Assembly: GCF_002161805.1 (NCBI RefSeq)
Contig: NZ_NFIP01000003.1
Span: 46,341-110,340 of the forward strand
Direction: 5' to 3'
DNA from: Collinsella sp. An307
GTDB taxonomy: Bacteria; Actinomycetota; Coriobacteriia; Coriobacteriales; Coriobacteriaceae
DNA length: 64,000 nt
Within the stretch, counting starts at the first letter, position 1. The number at the start of each line of letters is the position of its first letter. The notes under the pieces are model-generated. The model worked only from the letters and a program-made list of their open reading frames with translations. It made no database searches and was not told the DNA's origin. The translations under genes and the position numbers were made by a program. Below are positions 43,026-52,498 of this stretch, one piece after another.

Positions 43026-44078
43026 CTAGAAGCCGTTGCGTGCGGCGAAGGACTCCGAGCTGTCAAAGATGCCCTCGACGCCCTCTGCCCACGCGGCAAA
43101 ATCCGGCGTGTCTGCGATGATGCCGTCCGCCTCCCATACGGCTTGGTGAGTGAGGTCCCACGAGGTCGTAGGCGCGGGGCGTACGGGCAGGTACGGGCCG
43201 AGGTAGGTTGGATTGAGCAAAAAGAATGCCCCGCCGTCGCAGCGCGCGGCAAAATCGCGCAGCGCACGTTTGGCGGCGCGCTGTTTATCGAGCTTGTAGA
43301 GCAGGATTGTGCGCGCAAGGAGGTACCAGGGCGAGTCGTCCACCGCAAGGCCGTCGGTCGCCGGCCCCGCTGCCTCGAGCTCGTGCACAAAGGAGAAGAA
43401 GCCCTCTTCGTCCTCAAGACGGGCGAGGGCGAGCAGGATGGTGCCCTCGGCATGGTTGGGATAGCCTGTCGCCACGCGCACCATGCGCGCGTAGGAGAGC
43501 GCCACGCGGTAGCGCGCGCTTGCAAGGCAAAGGCTCGAGAGCGCCTCGAGCGTATGCAGCCAGCCCACAACCTCCGGCTCGCTTGCCGTGCGCTCCGCCG
43601 CACTCATGCCGAGCTCCTCGAGTGAGGCCGTCGACCAGTAGTGCGGCGCCTCGAGGTCAAAGCCCTGGACGTTGGCGGTAAGGTGCGTGCGCACCGTGCC
43701 CTCGAGCTTGAGGAGATCCGCAAGGGCGCTGTCCAGGGGCACGTCGGCGAGCATGATGGTGCAGAGCTGCGCATCGATGCACAGGCGATCGCGCTCGGCA
43801 ATATGGGCAAACGCGATGCGCGACTCGCCAAAGAGCTGGGCGCGCCGGCGCTCAAACTCCTCGTCGGGCAGGTCCTCCATATCTGCCATGTGCTTGCGCA
43901 TGCGCTCGTGCGTCTGCATATAGGCAAGCAGCGCTTGGGCATGGGGCTCGGTTGCGTACTTCTCGGGCCGGGCGGCGATGTCGTCGTGGACAAGCGTACG
44001 TGCCGCGGGCGTGAGGTCGGGATGTGCGACGAGATAGCGGCGCTCGAGGTAGGCGCTCAGATAGGCACGCGGGTCCAT
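43026..44078 (-). CDS. TPR-like helical protein, copy 2 of tandem pair
   Basis: 350 residues. All-helical, Ala/Leu-rich with repeating helix pairs (e.g. LHTLEALSSLCLASARYRVALSYARM, ILLALARLEDEEGFFSF), suggesting tetratricopeptide-like repeats. No signal peptide. The ATG (44078) overlaps the upstream stop (TGATG), so it is translationally coupled to its paralogue. Family not recognised. Confidence 0.7.
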   Translation of the reverse strand: MDPRAYLSAYLERRYLVAHPDLTPAARTLVHDDIAARPEKYATEPHAQALLAYMQTHERMRKHMADMEDLPDEEFERRRAQLFGESRIAFAHIAERDRLCIDAQLCTIMLADVPLDSALADLLKLEGTVRTHLTANVQGFDLEAPHYWSTASLEELGMSAAERTASEPEVVGWLHTLEALSSLCLASARYRVALSYARMVRVATGYPNHAEGTILLALARLEDEEGFFSFVHELEAAGPATDGLAVDDSPWYLLARTILLYKLDKQRAAKRALRDFAARCDGGAFFLLNPTYLGPYLPVRPAPTTSWDLTHQAVWEADGIIADTPDFAAWAEGVEGIFDSSESFAARNGF

Positions 44079-45160
44079 CAGTTATCACCCCCGGGGCGCC
44101 CGCGGCGCACCACCCCCGGCGTTGGCACGTCGAGTGAGGAGAGCTCCTCCTGCACGAGCGGGTGCGTGGCGACCCACGTGGCGAGCGAGGCGTTGTCGGG
44201 CGCGCCGAGCCCCTCCTGCAGAAGCGGCGTGGCCTCCGAGAGCGCCAAGATCAGCTCGTCCTCGCTGCCGGGCAGCACATGCACACGTGCAAAGACGCCC
44301 TCGGGAAACTCCGCCTGGTAGTAAAGGGGCTGAGCGCTGCGCGGATACGTTTTCATAAGCGTGCGCAACGACCTTGTTGCGCCGGCAAAGTCGAGGTCGT
44401 GGTAGGCGCAGGCGAGCTCGGCGATAATCGACCATGCATCGAGGGTGCGCTCGGGCTTTGCCTGACGGCGCCTAAACGGTATGGGCGGCAGGTAGGCGGC
44501 CGCGTGCGTGCGTCTGAATTGGGCGAGCTCCTCACGCGTCGCCTCGAGTTTGGCGAGGGCGAGCTCGGCGGTATGACGCACCTCGCCCGGATCGTCGGGA
44601 GCCGCCTTGAGGCAGTCCTCGGCGCAGGTAAGTGCGAGGCGGTATTTGCCCGCAATGAGCGCGTGGCTGGCGAGTGCCCCGAGCCAGCGCAGGTACGGGC
44701 GTTGCCCGAGGTCGAGGGCAAACTCGCGGTCGTAGGGGTCGGTCGCCTCGGCGCGCATGCGCGCAAGGTCGCGCTCCACCTCGGGGCGGTGCTCGATCAG
44801 GTAGGCGACGTACTCGTCGTTGGACGCCGCGCTAAGGGCGGCGAGCATGCGCTTTGCGTCCCAGTTGCCGGGGTCGAGCTCGCAGGCCTCTTGGAGCTGG
44901 TGCTCGGCCTGCACGGTTACGCGCTCGGCCTCCGCATCGTCGGCAATAAAGGGGGCACGGTAGTCGACGGCCTCCGTCGCCGCGGCAACCAGATGGAACG
45001 AGCGGTCGCGGTCGTGCACGATGAGCTGCGCAGGGTCGCTATGGTAGGCGTCCATGCAGCGCTGGACAACGGCCTCGTTTTCCAGCGGATAGATGTGCTC
45101 ACGGCGAAGCGTCTCGAGGGTGAGGCGCAGGCAATCTTCTTGTATGGGGTCGAACGCCAT
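44078..45160 (-). CDS. TPR-like helical protein, copy 1 of tandem pair
   Basis: 360 residues from ATG 45160 (RBS GAAGGGAGG). Helix-rich with TPR-like units (LQEACELDPGNWDAKRMLAALSA, ALTCAEDCLKAAPDDPGEVR, IAELACAYHDLDFAGATRSL). Shares general layout with the gene downstream, so the two probably arose by duplication. Function unknown; such proteins usually act as scaffolds. Confidence 0.7.
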   Translation of the reverse strand: MAFDPIQEDCLRLTLETLRREHIYPLENEAVVQRCMDAYHSDPAQLIVHDRDRSFHLVAAATEAVDYRAPFIADDAEAERVTVQAEHQLQEACELDPGNWDAKRMLAALSAASNDEYVAYLIEHRPEVERDLARMRAEATDPYDREFALDLGQRPYLRWLGALASHALIAGKYRLALTCAEDCLKAAPDDPGEVRHTAELALAKLEATREELAQFRRTHAAAYLPPIPFRRRQAKPERTLDAWSIIAELACAYHDLDFAGATRSLRTLMKTYPRSAQPLYYQAEFPEGVFARVHVLPGSEDELILALSEATPLLQEGLGAPDNASLATWVATHPLVQEELSSLDVPTPGVVRRGRPGGDN

Positions 45161-45286
45161 GGCGCCTCCCTTCAGATTCGTTTTAGCGGGACGCGCATCA
45201 AAGTGCAGTGCGGCTTGGGTCCCGTGAATCGGATAGCGTACCACACCAGTGTACGCGCTTCATGAAGGTTCACGGGAACGGCGCTG

Positions 45287-45670
45287 CTACATGAGCTGGG
45301 CGGCATCCGCTTCGTCCTCTACGACCTCAACCACCATGCCGTGGGGCAGGCACACGATCTGTTCGCCGGCAGAAGCGATGGGGTCGTGCTCAACGCAGAC
45401 CTGGTTGTCGCAGTCTGCTCGCACAACATCCACCTTGCCTCCCGAGATGGCTACGTCATTGGTGCCCTCAGAGGTTTCTACGGTATAGGTGACCTCAGTG
45501 TTTAAGGGGTCGGCGCGATAGAAGCCCTCGCGTGTCTGACAGACGACCATGAGTGTATCTTGCGCAGGCGCAGGTGCGAGCGTGGTTACGGCAAACCAGA
45601 CGAGGGCACCCGCTGCGGCGAGCGCCGCCACGGCGATGAGCACGCGATCTCCCGGCTTGAGTTTTGCCAC
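45287..45670 (-). CDS. NusG domain II-type membrane protein
   Basis: 127 residues from GTG 45670 (RBS GGGAGGAACC). One N-terminal membrane helix (VLIAVAALAAAGALVWFAVT) and an outer domain with VRADCDNQVCVEHDPIAS and GEQIVCLPHGMVVEV, a pattern of the NusG-domain-II family in which two or three cysteines form a small redox-active or metal site. Members are often near heptaprenyl or quinone-synthesis and FMN-binding genes; none is seen here. Confidence 0.82.
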   Translation of the reverse strand: MAKLKPGDRVLIAVAALAAAGALVWFAVTTLAPAPAQDTLMVVCQTREGFYRADPLNTEVTYTVETSEGTNDVAISGGKVDVVRADCDNQVCVEHDPIASAGEQIVCLPHGMVVEVVEDEADAAQLM

Positions 45671-45888
45671 GGTTCCTCCCCAAAATGCCTTACCGTCATC
45701 TATTTGCTGCCATCCATAGTACCCGTATCAAACCTTAAGCTTCAAAACCGCATAGAGAAGGCGTGCCGACGGTACAATCCCTAACGAAAGCCCTGCGCAG
45801 GTGCGGGGTACGGCGACGACGGCCCTTGGGTGGCCGGCGCGCCACGAGGGATGCCACGGCTCGGCCGGGCATCGGCAAGGAGGTTCCC

Positions 45889-47103
45889 ATGGGACGTTTT
45901 ACCAACCCGCGTGACCTGTATTTTGGCGAGGGCGCTCGTCATGAGGTGAAAAACCTAAAAGGCAAGCGCGCCATGATCGTCACCGGCGGCGGCTCCATGC
46001 GCCGCGGTGGCTTTTTGCAGGACGTTGAGGCAGACCTCAAAGAGGCCGGGTTTGAGGTCGAGATTTTCGAGGGCGTTGAGTCCGACCCGTCGGTCGACAC
46101 GGTGATGCGCGGTGCCAAGGCCATGGAGGCCTTCCAGCCCGATTGGATTATCGGCATCGGCGGCGGCAGCCCCATCGACGCCGCCAAGGCGATGTGGCTC
46201 TTCTACGAGTACCCGAACGAGACCTTTGAGGAGGCCATCGTCCCGTTCAGCTTCCCGGAGCTTCGCACCAAGGCCCGCTTCTGCGCCATCGCCTCCACCT
46301 CCGGCACGGCGACGGAGGTGACGGCGTTCTCCGTCATCACCGATTACGAGAAGGGCATCAAGTACCCGCTCGCCGACTTCAACATCACGCCCGATGTGGC
46401 CATCGTCGACCCCGAGCTCACCTACACCATGCCCAAGAAGCTCTGCGCGCACACCGGCATGGACGCGCTCACCCACGCTATTGAGGCCTACGTCTCCACC
46501 GCGGGCTCCATGTTCACCGACGCTAACGCGCTGCATGCTATCCGCGAGATCGTCGAGTGGCTGCCCAAGTCCTACGAGGGCGATCACGAGGCACGTCAGC
46601 ACATGCACGAGGCGCAGTGCATCGCCGGCATCGCCTTTTCGAGCGGTCTTCTGGGCATCGTGCACTCCATGGCGCACAAGACCGGCGCCGCCTTTACGGG
46701 CGATCACATCATCCACGGTTGCGCCAACGCTATGTACCTCGGCAAGGTCATTCAGTTCAACGCTAAAGACGCGCGTGCCAAGAGCCGCTACGCCTACATC
46801 GCGCGCGAGGTGCTGCACCTCGCCGGCGAGACCGAGGACGAGCTCGTGGCGTCCCTTGTCCAGTGCATCCGCGACCTCAACGACAAGCTCGACATCCCGC
46901 AGGGCATCAAGAACTACGGCCCCGGCGGCGTGAAGGCAGACGAGTCGGTGATTGACTACGCCGAGTTCGAGGAGAAGCGTGCTCGCGTTGCCGTCGACGC
47001 CATCGGCGACGCCTGCACCGGCTCCAACCCGCGTCAGCCCACGCCTGAGGAGATGGAGAAGCTCCTCGAGTGCGTCTACAACGACGTGGACGTGGACTTC
47101 TAA
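45889..47103 (+). CDS. Iron-containing alcohol dehydrogenase
   Basis: 404 residues from ATG 45889 (RBS AAGGAGG). Fe-ADH family: nucleotide site GIGGGSPIDAAKAM, TSGTATEVTAFSVIT, metal-binding His residues in HTGMDALTHAIEAYVS and GIVHSMAHKTGA...HGCANAMYL. Reduces aldehydes to alcohols (ethanol/butanol type) or oxidises them with NAD(P)H; role in fermentation. An intergenic hairpin and an ATPase gene follow. Confidence 0.93.
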   Translation: MGRFTNPRDLYFGEGARHEVKNLKGKRAMIVTGGGSMRRGGFLQDVEADLKEAGFEVEIFEGVESDPSVDTVMRGAKAMEAFQPDWIIGIGGGSPIDAAKAMWLFYEYPNETFEEAIVPFSFPELRTKARFCAIASTSGTATEVTAFSVITDYEKGIKYPLADFNITPDVAIVDPELTYTMPKKLCAHTGMDALTHAIEAYVSTAGSMFTDANALHAIREIVEWLPKSYEGDHEARQHMHEAQCIAGIAFSSGLLGIVHSMAHKTGAAFTGDHIIHGCANAMYLGKVIQFNAKDARAKSRYAYIAREVLHLAGETEDELVASLVQCIRDLNDKLDIPQGIKNYGPGGVKADESVIDYAEFEEKRARVAVDAIGDACTGSNPRQPTPEEMEKLLECVYNDVDVDF

Positions 47104-47123
47104 GCGAGGTTTCGGCTCCCACC

Positions 47124-47209
47124 GAGAGGCCCCGGAGGGTTCCCTTCGAAACGTCCTCGCCGCTTTGCGGCTGCGGAATGTTTCTCAGGGATACCCTCCG
47201 GGGCCTCTC
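47124..47209. repeat. Conserved-core hairpin element, copy 1
   Basis: Perfect 17-bp stem (47124-47140 with 47193-47209; arm GAGAGGCCCCGGAGGGT) around a 37-nt core (47148-47184) that carries its own GCCGC-TTT-GCGGC hairpin and ends GAAAC...GTTTC. The core matches the one at 53489-53525 (reverse strand) at 36 of 37 bases while the outer arms do not match. No U-tract follows. Confidence 0.85.
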
Positions 47210-47279
47210 TGCATTTCACTAGTGCTTGAGAGCAGGGCGCAGTCGATTGCGGCTCCCATTCTTTGTCATCGGAAACCCG

Positions 47280-47388
47280 GAAAAGTTGCAATTTTATCCG
47301 GAACAATGGCCGGAAAAGTTGCATTTCTATCTAGAACAGCTGCCTGAAAAGTTGCAAATCTAGGTAAAATAGGGTTTGAAAAGATGCA
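47280..47388. repeat. Four-copy ~33-bp direct repeat before ATPase gene
   Basis: GAAAAGTTGCA at 47280, 47313 and 47346 and GAAAAGATGCA at 47378 recur at 33, 33 and 32 bp, near three helical turns, in an AT-richer stretch. The first two are preceded by a CCGG. The last unit ends 24 bp before the ATPase ATG. A repeated operator is likely. Confidence 0.85.
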
Positions 47389-47412
47389 ATTCACCAGGTT
47401 GGATGGTGTTCG

Positions 47413-48768
47413 ATGCTGAGAAGAAAAATAACCACGTTCCTTGAGCAGTGGCGCGCAAACAAGCACCAGGAATGCTTACTCATCAAAGGCGCTCGTCAGG
47501 TGGGTAAGTCATATGCGGTGGAGCGCTTTGGCGAGCGCGCGTACCAACACTTCATCAAAATTGACTTCATCCTCGAGCCGGGGCTGCGCGAAGTGTTTGA
47601 AGGCTCTATCGACGCGGATTCCATCTTCCGCCGGATATCTCTGATAAAAGAGGACGCTCGTTTCGTGCCTGGTGAGACATTGCTGTTTTTAGACGAGATT
47701 CAAGAGTGTCCCCTCGCACGAACAGCGTTGAAGTATCTCGCCTTGGATGACCGGATCGATGTCATAGCTTCGGGCTCGCTTTTGGGAATCGAGTTCAAGG
47801 AAGAGCAGACGTCGATTCCCGTGGGCTATGAGCGCCAGGTCGAGATGCATCCGCTCGATTTCGAGGAGTTTCTCTGGGCGCGTGGGTACGATGCCCAAAC
47901 CCTTGATGGCCTGAGGGAATATGCCGTCGATCTTGCACAGGTGCCGAATGTAGTCCACGAGCACATGATGGGGTTGCTGCGCGAGTACCTCGCCGTCGGC
48001 GGAATGCCTGACGTCGTCCAGCAGTTCGTCGACTCGCAGAGCTTCGCCGTCGCTCACGAGGTACAGCGTGCCATCCTCGCTTCTTATGAGGACGACATAG
48101 CGCGTTATGCGACTGCGTCGGAGCGCGTGAAGGCGCGGGCATGCTATCGCTCGCTACCTCGGCAGCTCGCCAAGGAAAACACCAAATTCCAGTATTCGGT
48201 GGTTGAGAAGCGCGCCTCGGCGCGAAAGTTCGAAGGCTCCGTCGATTGGCTTGAGGGGGCGCGCATGGTGCTGCGGTGCCGGGCGCTGAGCACGGCGGCT
48301 TTCCCGCTGAAGAGCTATGAGCAGAACGATAGGTTCCGGTTGTATGCCAACGACACGGGACTGCTCATGGGTATGCATGACTTCACCATGATGGCGCCGG
48401 TGGTCAACAACACACTGAAGGGGCCTATGAAAGGCGGCCTGTACGAGAATCTCGTCGCCTGCATGTTGTCCGCCCGCGATTACCCCCTGCGCTTTTGGCG
48501 AAACGACCGTGGTGACCGTGAGATTGAGTTTCTACTCGATGGTGCGGATACGACGGTGGTACCGATAGAGGTAAAGGCTGGACGGGGGAGCACGGTCTCG
48601 CTGAACGAATTTCTGGACCGCGACGACGTACACGTGGGTTACAAGTTTCTGGACGGTAACGTGGGGCGCGTGGGCAAGAAGGTCTCGCTTCCGCTGTATC
48701 TGCTGCCATTCGTGAACCTTTGCACACTGCCGCCCGCCATGACCGCTGAGGAGCGCCGCGCGGATTAG
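47413..48768 (+). CDS. AAA+ ATPase with DUF4143, second copy
   Basis: 451 residues. Walker A GARQVGKS, Walker B LLFLDEIQECP, then the sensor ASGSLLG. The DUF4143 C-terminal half has GGLYENLVACML..RFWRNDRGDREIEFLL..VVPIEVKAG, the E-x-x-x-D/V-x-I-E-V-K pattern of PD-(D/E)xK nucleases. About 25% similar by eye to the ATPase at 6717, with a different subfamily look. Preceded by a direct-repeat array. Such genes are typical accessory genes of unknown function. Confidence 0.88.
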   Translation: MLRRKITTFLEQWRANKHQECLLIKGARQVGKSYAVERFGERAYQHFIKIDFILEPGLREVFEGSIDADSIFRRISLIKEDARFVPGETLLFLDEIQECPLARTALKYLALDDRIDVIASGSLLGIEFKEEQTSIPVGYERQVEMHPLDFEEFLWARGYDAQTLDGLREYAVDLAQVPNVVHEHMMGLLREYLAVGGMPDVVQQFVDSQSFAVAHEVQRAILASYEDDIARYATASERVKARACYRSLPRQLAKENTKFQYSVVEKRASARKFEGSVDWLEGARMVLRCRALSTAAFPLKSYEQNDRFRLYANDTGLLMGMHDFTMMAPVVNNTLKGPMKGGLYENLVACMLSARDYPLRFWRNDRGDREIEFLLDGADTTVVPIEVKAGRGSTVSLNEFLDRDDVHVGYKFLDGNVGRVGKKVSLPLYLLPFVNLCTLPPAMTAEERRAD

Positions 48769-49001
48769 GCGGTCCCGAGCACTCCGTCTGATGTGCGGCG
48801 CGCACCATTTGTGGTGCCTCTCCTTGTTCGTTCTCGCGCCGATGGGTATTGCTGCGGCCGGCATCGCTGCAATAGCGGCATCTCGCAAGAGGTAGCTTCG
48901 CCCACATGGTCTTTCAGGAGGGTCGGGACATCGTGCCCGGCCCTTCTTGTTTGTGCTCGCCCTGTACGGGGGCAAAGCGAAGTGCTACGATGACGCTGCT
49001 G

Positions 49002-49230
49002 TTTCAGGGCGGGGTGGAATTCCCCACTGGCGGTGAATCGGTCAGACGGCCGGGCGCGGCGGCGCGTGTGCGCTGTGGCGTGCGGGGCAAGATGCCTTCC
49101 GTCTGGGTGTGCGGCAAAGGTGTCACATGCAATGCCGATGAGCCCGCGAACCCGTCAGGCATTGGGTTGCCTGCGGGCCGATCCGGTGAGATCCCGGGGC
49201 CAACGGTTAGAGTCCGGATGGAAGAGGCAG
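49002..49230 (+). ncRNA. FMN riboswitch (RFN element)
   Basis: Contains the RFN landmarks in order: CAGGGCGGGGTGGAATTCCC, CACTGGCGGTGAA, then a variable GC-rich arm, AGCCCGCGA, and the end GGGCCAACGGTTAGAGTCCG. Directly upstream of the RibU gene. The final GAGGCAGGTG near the start codon could be hidden when FMN binds, blocking translation. Confidence 0.95.
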
Positions 49231-49239
49231 GTGACTCAT

Positions 49240-49809
49240 ATGGCTGAACAGTCTTCGCACATCCATTTTGAGAATACGAATCGGTGGAGCACCAAGCAGT
49301 TGGTGACCATGGCGCTCATGTGCGCGGTGGCCGCCATCCTCATGTTCGTGCAGATACCGCTCATCCCGGCGGCGCCGTTTCTGACTTACGACCCCTCGCT
49401 CGTACCGGCGATGATCTCGGGCTTTATCTACGGTCCGGGCTCGGGCGTGGCGGTGGGTGTGGCCGCGGTTGCCATCCACGCGCTCACCACGGGCGACTGG
49501 GTCGGCGCACTCATGAACGTCGTGGCAACGATCTTCTTTGTCTTGCCAGCGGCGCTTGTGGCCGGCCGTGTCCAGTCGCTTCCCGGTCGCGTGGCGGGCC
49601 TGGTCCTCGGCGTTATCTTGGCAACAGCTGCCTCGATTGTGTCCAACCTCACTATCGGCGTGTGGTTCTGGTACGGATCGGCCGATGCTATCCTTCCGCT
49701 TATGGTTCCTGCGGTGATTCCGTTTAACCTTGCAAAGACCACGCTCAACGCGGTGCTCTCGCTTGCGGTTTTCTCCGCCGTGTCGGCAATCACGGGCGAG
49801 CGTCGCTAG
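49240..49809 (+). CDS. ribU: ECF transporter S component, riboflavin (RibU-like)
   Basis: 189 residues, six membrane helices. The N-terminal MALMCAVAAILMFVQIPLIPAAPFLTYDPS is the hallmark of RibU (flavin-binding loop plus the AxxxA contact helix for EcfT). An FMN riboswitch upstream fixes the substrate as riboflavin/FMN. It is followed by fused EcfA and EcfT genes with 5 bp between. Confidence 0.93.
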   Translation: MAEQSSHIHFENTNRWSTKQLVTMALMCAVAAILMFVQIPLIPAAPFLTYDPSLVPAMISGFIYGPGSGVAVGVAAVAIHALTTGDWVGALMNVVATIFFVLPAALVAGRVQSLPGRVAGLVLGVILATAASIVSNLTIGVWFWYGSADAILPLMVPAVIPFNLAKTTLNAVLSLAVFSAVSAITGERR

Positions 49810-49814
49810 CAGCT

Positions 49815-51653
49815 ATGATTCGCTGCGAGAACATCGTCTACTCCTATGATGGGAAGACGCGGGCGCTCGACGGGGTCAATCTTACGATTGCAGATGGCGA
49901 GTTTCTTTGCGTGCTCGGCGGCAACGGCTCGGGTAAGTCCACGCTCGCAAAGCACCTGAACGCGCTTATCGTTCCCGACGAGGGGCGCGTGACCGTTGAG
50001 GGATTCGACACGGCAGACCCCGAGTACGTCTACGACATTCGCTCCCGTGTAGGACTTGTGTTCCAAAATCCCGATGACCAGCTCGTTGCCACGCTGGTCG
50101 CAGACGACGTTGCCTTCGGTCCGGAGAATCTGGGTGTAGCGCCGCAGGATATCGAGGCGGGTGTTGCCCGTGCGCTCGACGCGGTGGGCCTGGGCGGCTT
50201 CGAGCGGCGCGAGACCCATGCGCTCTCCGGCGGGCAGAAGCAGCGTGTCGCTATCGCGGGCGTCCTTGCTATGAAACCGCATGTCATCGTGCTCGATGAG
50301 GCAACCGCTATGCTCGACCCCCGTGGCCGGCGCGGCCTCATGCGCGCAGCGCGCGCCTTGCATGAGCAGGGCATGACCGTTGTCATGATTACGCACTTTA
50401 TGGAAGAGGCGGCCGACGCCGATCGTGTGGTGGTCCTTGACCAGGGCAAGATCGCGCTTGAGGGAACGCCTGCCGAGGTGCTGACGCACGCAGATGAACT
50501 CTCCCGCTTGGAGCTCGATGTGCCCCCTTCTTGCGCACTCGCGGTGGCGCTTGCGCGCGGCGGGATTGCGGTCGAGCCTCGGGTTGACGAGGATGCCATG
50601 GTCGTCGAGATTGCGCGTGCCTTTACCGGTGCCGCCGCCCAAGCAGAGGCGCCCGCGCGTTCCGTTGCGGGGGATCCGGCTGGCCCTGCTGCGGCGGACT
50701 CGGCAGGTCCTGCTGCGGCGGCGTCCGCGGGCGAGGTATGCCTTGCGCTCAAGGGTGTGAGCTACAGCTACGAGACGTCCTCGCGCGAGCGCGCTCGCCG
50801 GTCGCGCCGACGCGCGAACGCGCGGCGTGCGGCGTGGGGGAGCGACCCCAATGAGGTCTGGGCCTTGCGCGATGTTGACCTCGCGGTGCACCAGGGCGAG
50901 TTCCTCGGCATCGCGGGTCACACCGGTTCGGGCAAGTCGACTCTCATCCAGCATCTGAACGGACTCATCCATCCCACGGAAGGCACGGTCGAGCTCTTTG
51001 GTGCGGACCTTGCCGGCCGCCGCGCCGCAGCCGTAGCAAAAGGGCGCGCGGGAATCGTCTTTCAGTACCCTGAGCAGCAGCTCTTTGCGCGTACGGTTTT
51101 TGAGGACGTTGCCTTTGGTCCGCGTAACCTCGGCATGTCCGAGGCTGAGGTTGCCGAGCGTGTGCGCGAGGCGCTCGATTCGGTAGGCCTTGCGTTTGAC
51201 GAGGTGGCAGAAAAGAGCCCCTTCGCCCTCTCCGGCGGGCAACAGCGCCGCTGCGCGTTTGCCGGCGTCATCGCCATGCGCCCCGACGTTCTTGTGCTCG
51301 ACGAGCCTGCCGCCGGACTCGATCCTGCTGCTCGGCGCGAGTTCCTCGGCCTCATCGCCCGCCTAAATGAGCAGGGCCTCACCGTGGTCATGGTCTCCCA
51401 CGGCATGGACGACCTCGCTTCGCTGGCAGATCGCATCGTCGTCTTGAACGAGGGCCGGGTGGCGCTCGAGGGGGTGCCGCGCACGGTCTTTGCGCGCGCG
51501 GAGGAGCTCGAGCGCATCGGGCTCGGCCTCCCCGCCGCAGAGCGCATGGCGCGGCGTCTGCGCGAGGCGGGTGTGCCGGTAGGCGAGGACGTCTTTCTCA
51601 CGGTGGACGAGCTCGCCGGCGCTCTCAGCGCCCTCAAGGGGATGAGGTCGTAA
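49815..51653 (+). CDS. ecfA: Fused EcfA1-EcfA2 energy-coupling factor ATPase
   Basis: 612 residues: two complete ABC ATPases in one chain. Half 1 has GGNGSGKS, the QNPDDQLVA Q-loop, LSGGQKQR and VLDEATAMLD; half 2 GHTGSGKS, QYPEQQLFA, LSGGQQRR and LVLDEPAAGLD. An Ala/Gly-rich linker (about 273-305, GPAAADSAGPAAAASAG) joins them. The halves resemble EcfA1 and EcfA2 respectively. They power uptake by EcfT with RibU and other S components. The stop overlaps the EcfT start (TAATG). Confidence 0.94.
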   Translation: MIRCENIVYSYDGKTRALDGVNLTIADGEFLCVLGGNGSGKSTLAKHLNALIVPDEGRVTVEGFDTADPEYVYDIRSRVGLVFQNPDDQLVATLVADDVAFGPENLGVAPQDIEAGVARALDAVGLGGFERRETHALSGGQKQRVAIAGVLAMKPHVIVLDEATAMLDPRGRRGLMRAARALHEQGMTVVMITHFMEEAADADRVVVLDQGKIALEGTPAEVLTHADELSRLELDVPPSCALAVALARGGIAVEPRVDEDAMVVEIARAFTGAAAQAEAPARSVAGDPAGPAAADSAGPAAAASAGEVCLALKGVSYSYETSSRERARRSRRRANARRAAWGSDPNEVWALRDVDLAVHQGEFLGIAGHTGSGKSTLIQHLNGLIHPTEGTVELFGADLAGRRAAAVAKGRAGIVFQYPEQQLFARTVFEDVAFGPRNLGMSEAEVAERVREALDSVGLAFDEVAEKSPFALSGGQQRRCAFAGVIAMRPDVLVLDEPAAGLDPAARREFLGLIARLNEQGLTVVMVSHGMDDLASLADRIVVLNEGRVALEGVPRTVFARAEELERIGLGLPAAERMARRLREAGVPVGEDVFLTVDELAGALSALKGMRS

Positions 51654-52456
51654 TGGGTGCCTTCTCCTTTGGCAGCTACTATCCTGGCGACGGGGTGCTC
51701 TACCGGCTCGATCCTCGCGTGAAGCTGCTGGGCGGCATCGCGTTTCTCATCATTACGCTTCTGGCGCGCACCTTTGCGGCGCTCGTGCCTCCGGCGCTGT
51801 TTGTCGTGGCACTCTATCTGCTTGCCCGCGTACCCGCCGGCCGCGCCGTTCGCTCGGTGGCGCCGCTCCTCGGCATCGTTGTGGTCGTGGGCATCCTCAA
51901 CCTGTTCACCGACCACAGCGGTGCCATCCTCGTCCAGCTCGGACCCCTTGCCGTCAGCGAGGGGAGCCTCTCTTCCTTTGCCTTCATCTCAGTACGCATG
52001 GTCATCATGATGTGCGCGATGAGCCTTGTGACCATGACCACGCAAACGCTCGACCTTACCCATGCGGTGGAGCGCCTGCTTGCGCCGCTTGCGCGCTTTG
52101 GCGTGCCGGCGCACGAGATTGGCATGATGCTAGGGCTAGCCCTGCGCTTCATGCCGCAGTTTGCATCGGAGTTCACGCAAACCTACCGTGCGCAGGTAAG
52201 CCGCGGTGCGCGCCTTGCGGGCGGGCCTTTGGGAGGCGTGCGCATGCTCTCCTCGGTCTCCATACCGCTGTTTGCCAGCATCTTCCGTCACGCGGAGACG
52301 CTCTCCGCTGCCATGGATGCACGCTGCTACCACGGCGAGCAGGGCCGCACGCGCATGCATCCCCTGCGTTTTGCCGCGTGTGACGCCGGCGCCGCGGCGT
52401 GTCTGGTCGCGCTTGCCGTCGCGGTGATGGCGGTGAGTGCGCTCACATCCCTGTAG
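51653..52456 (+). CDS. ecfT: EcfT transmembrane energy-coupling component
   Basis: 267 residues. Starts FGSYYPGDGVLYRLDPRVKL, has about five membrane helices and the coupling-helix region with SRGARLAGG and FRHAETLSAAMDARCY, the A-x-R-G-type signatures that contact the ATPases. Starts within the previous stop (TAATG). Confidence 0.92.
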   Translation: MGAFSFGSYYPGDGVLYRLDPRVKLLGGIAFLIITLLARTFAALVPPALFVVALYLLARVPAGRAVRSVAPLLGIVVVVGILNLFTDHSGAILVQLGPLAVSEGSLSSFAFISVRMVIMMCAMSLVTMTTQTLDLTHAVERLLAPLARFGVPAHEIGMMLGLALRFMPQFASEFTQTYRAQVSRGARLAGGPLGGVRMLSSVSIPLFASIFRHAETLSAAMDARCYHGEQGRTRMHPLRFAACDAGAAACLVALAVAVMAVSALTSL

Positions 52457-52498
52457 GTGCGAATTTGGGCCGGTATGCTCGAAATGAAAGGAAGTTCC

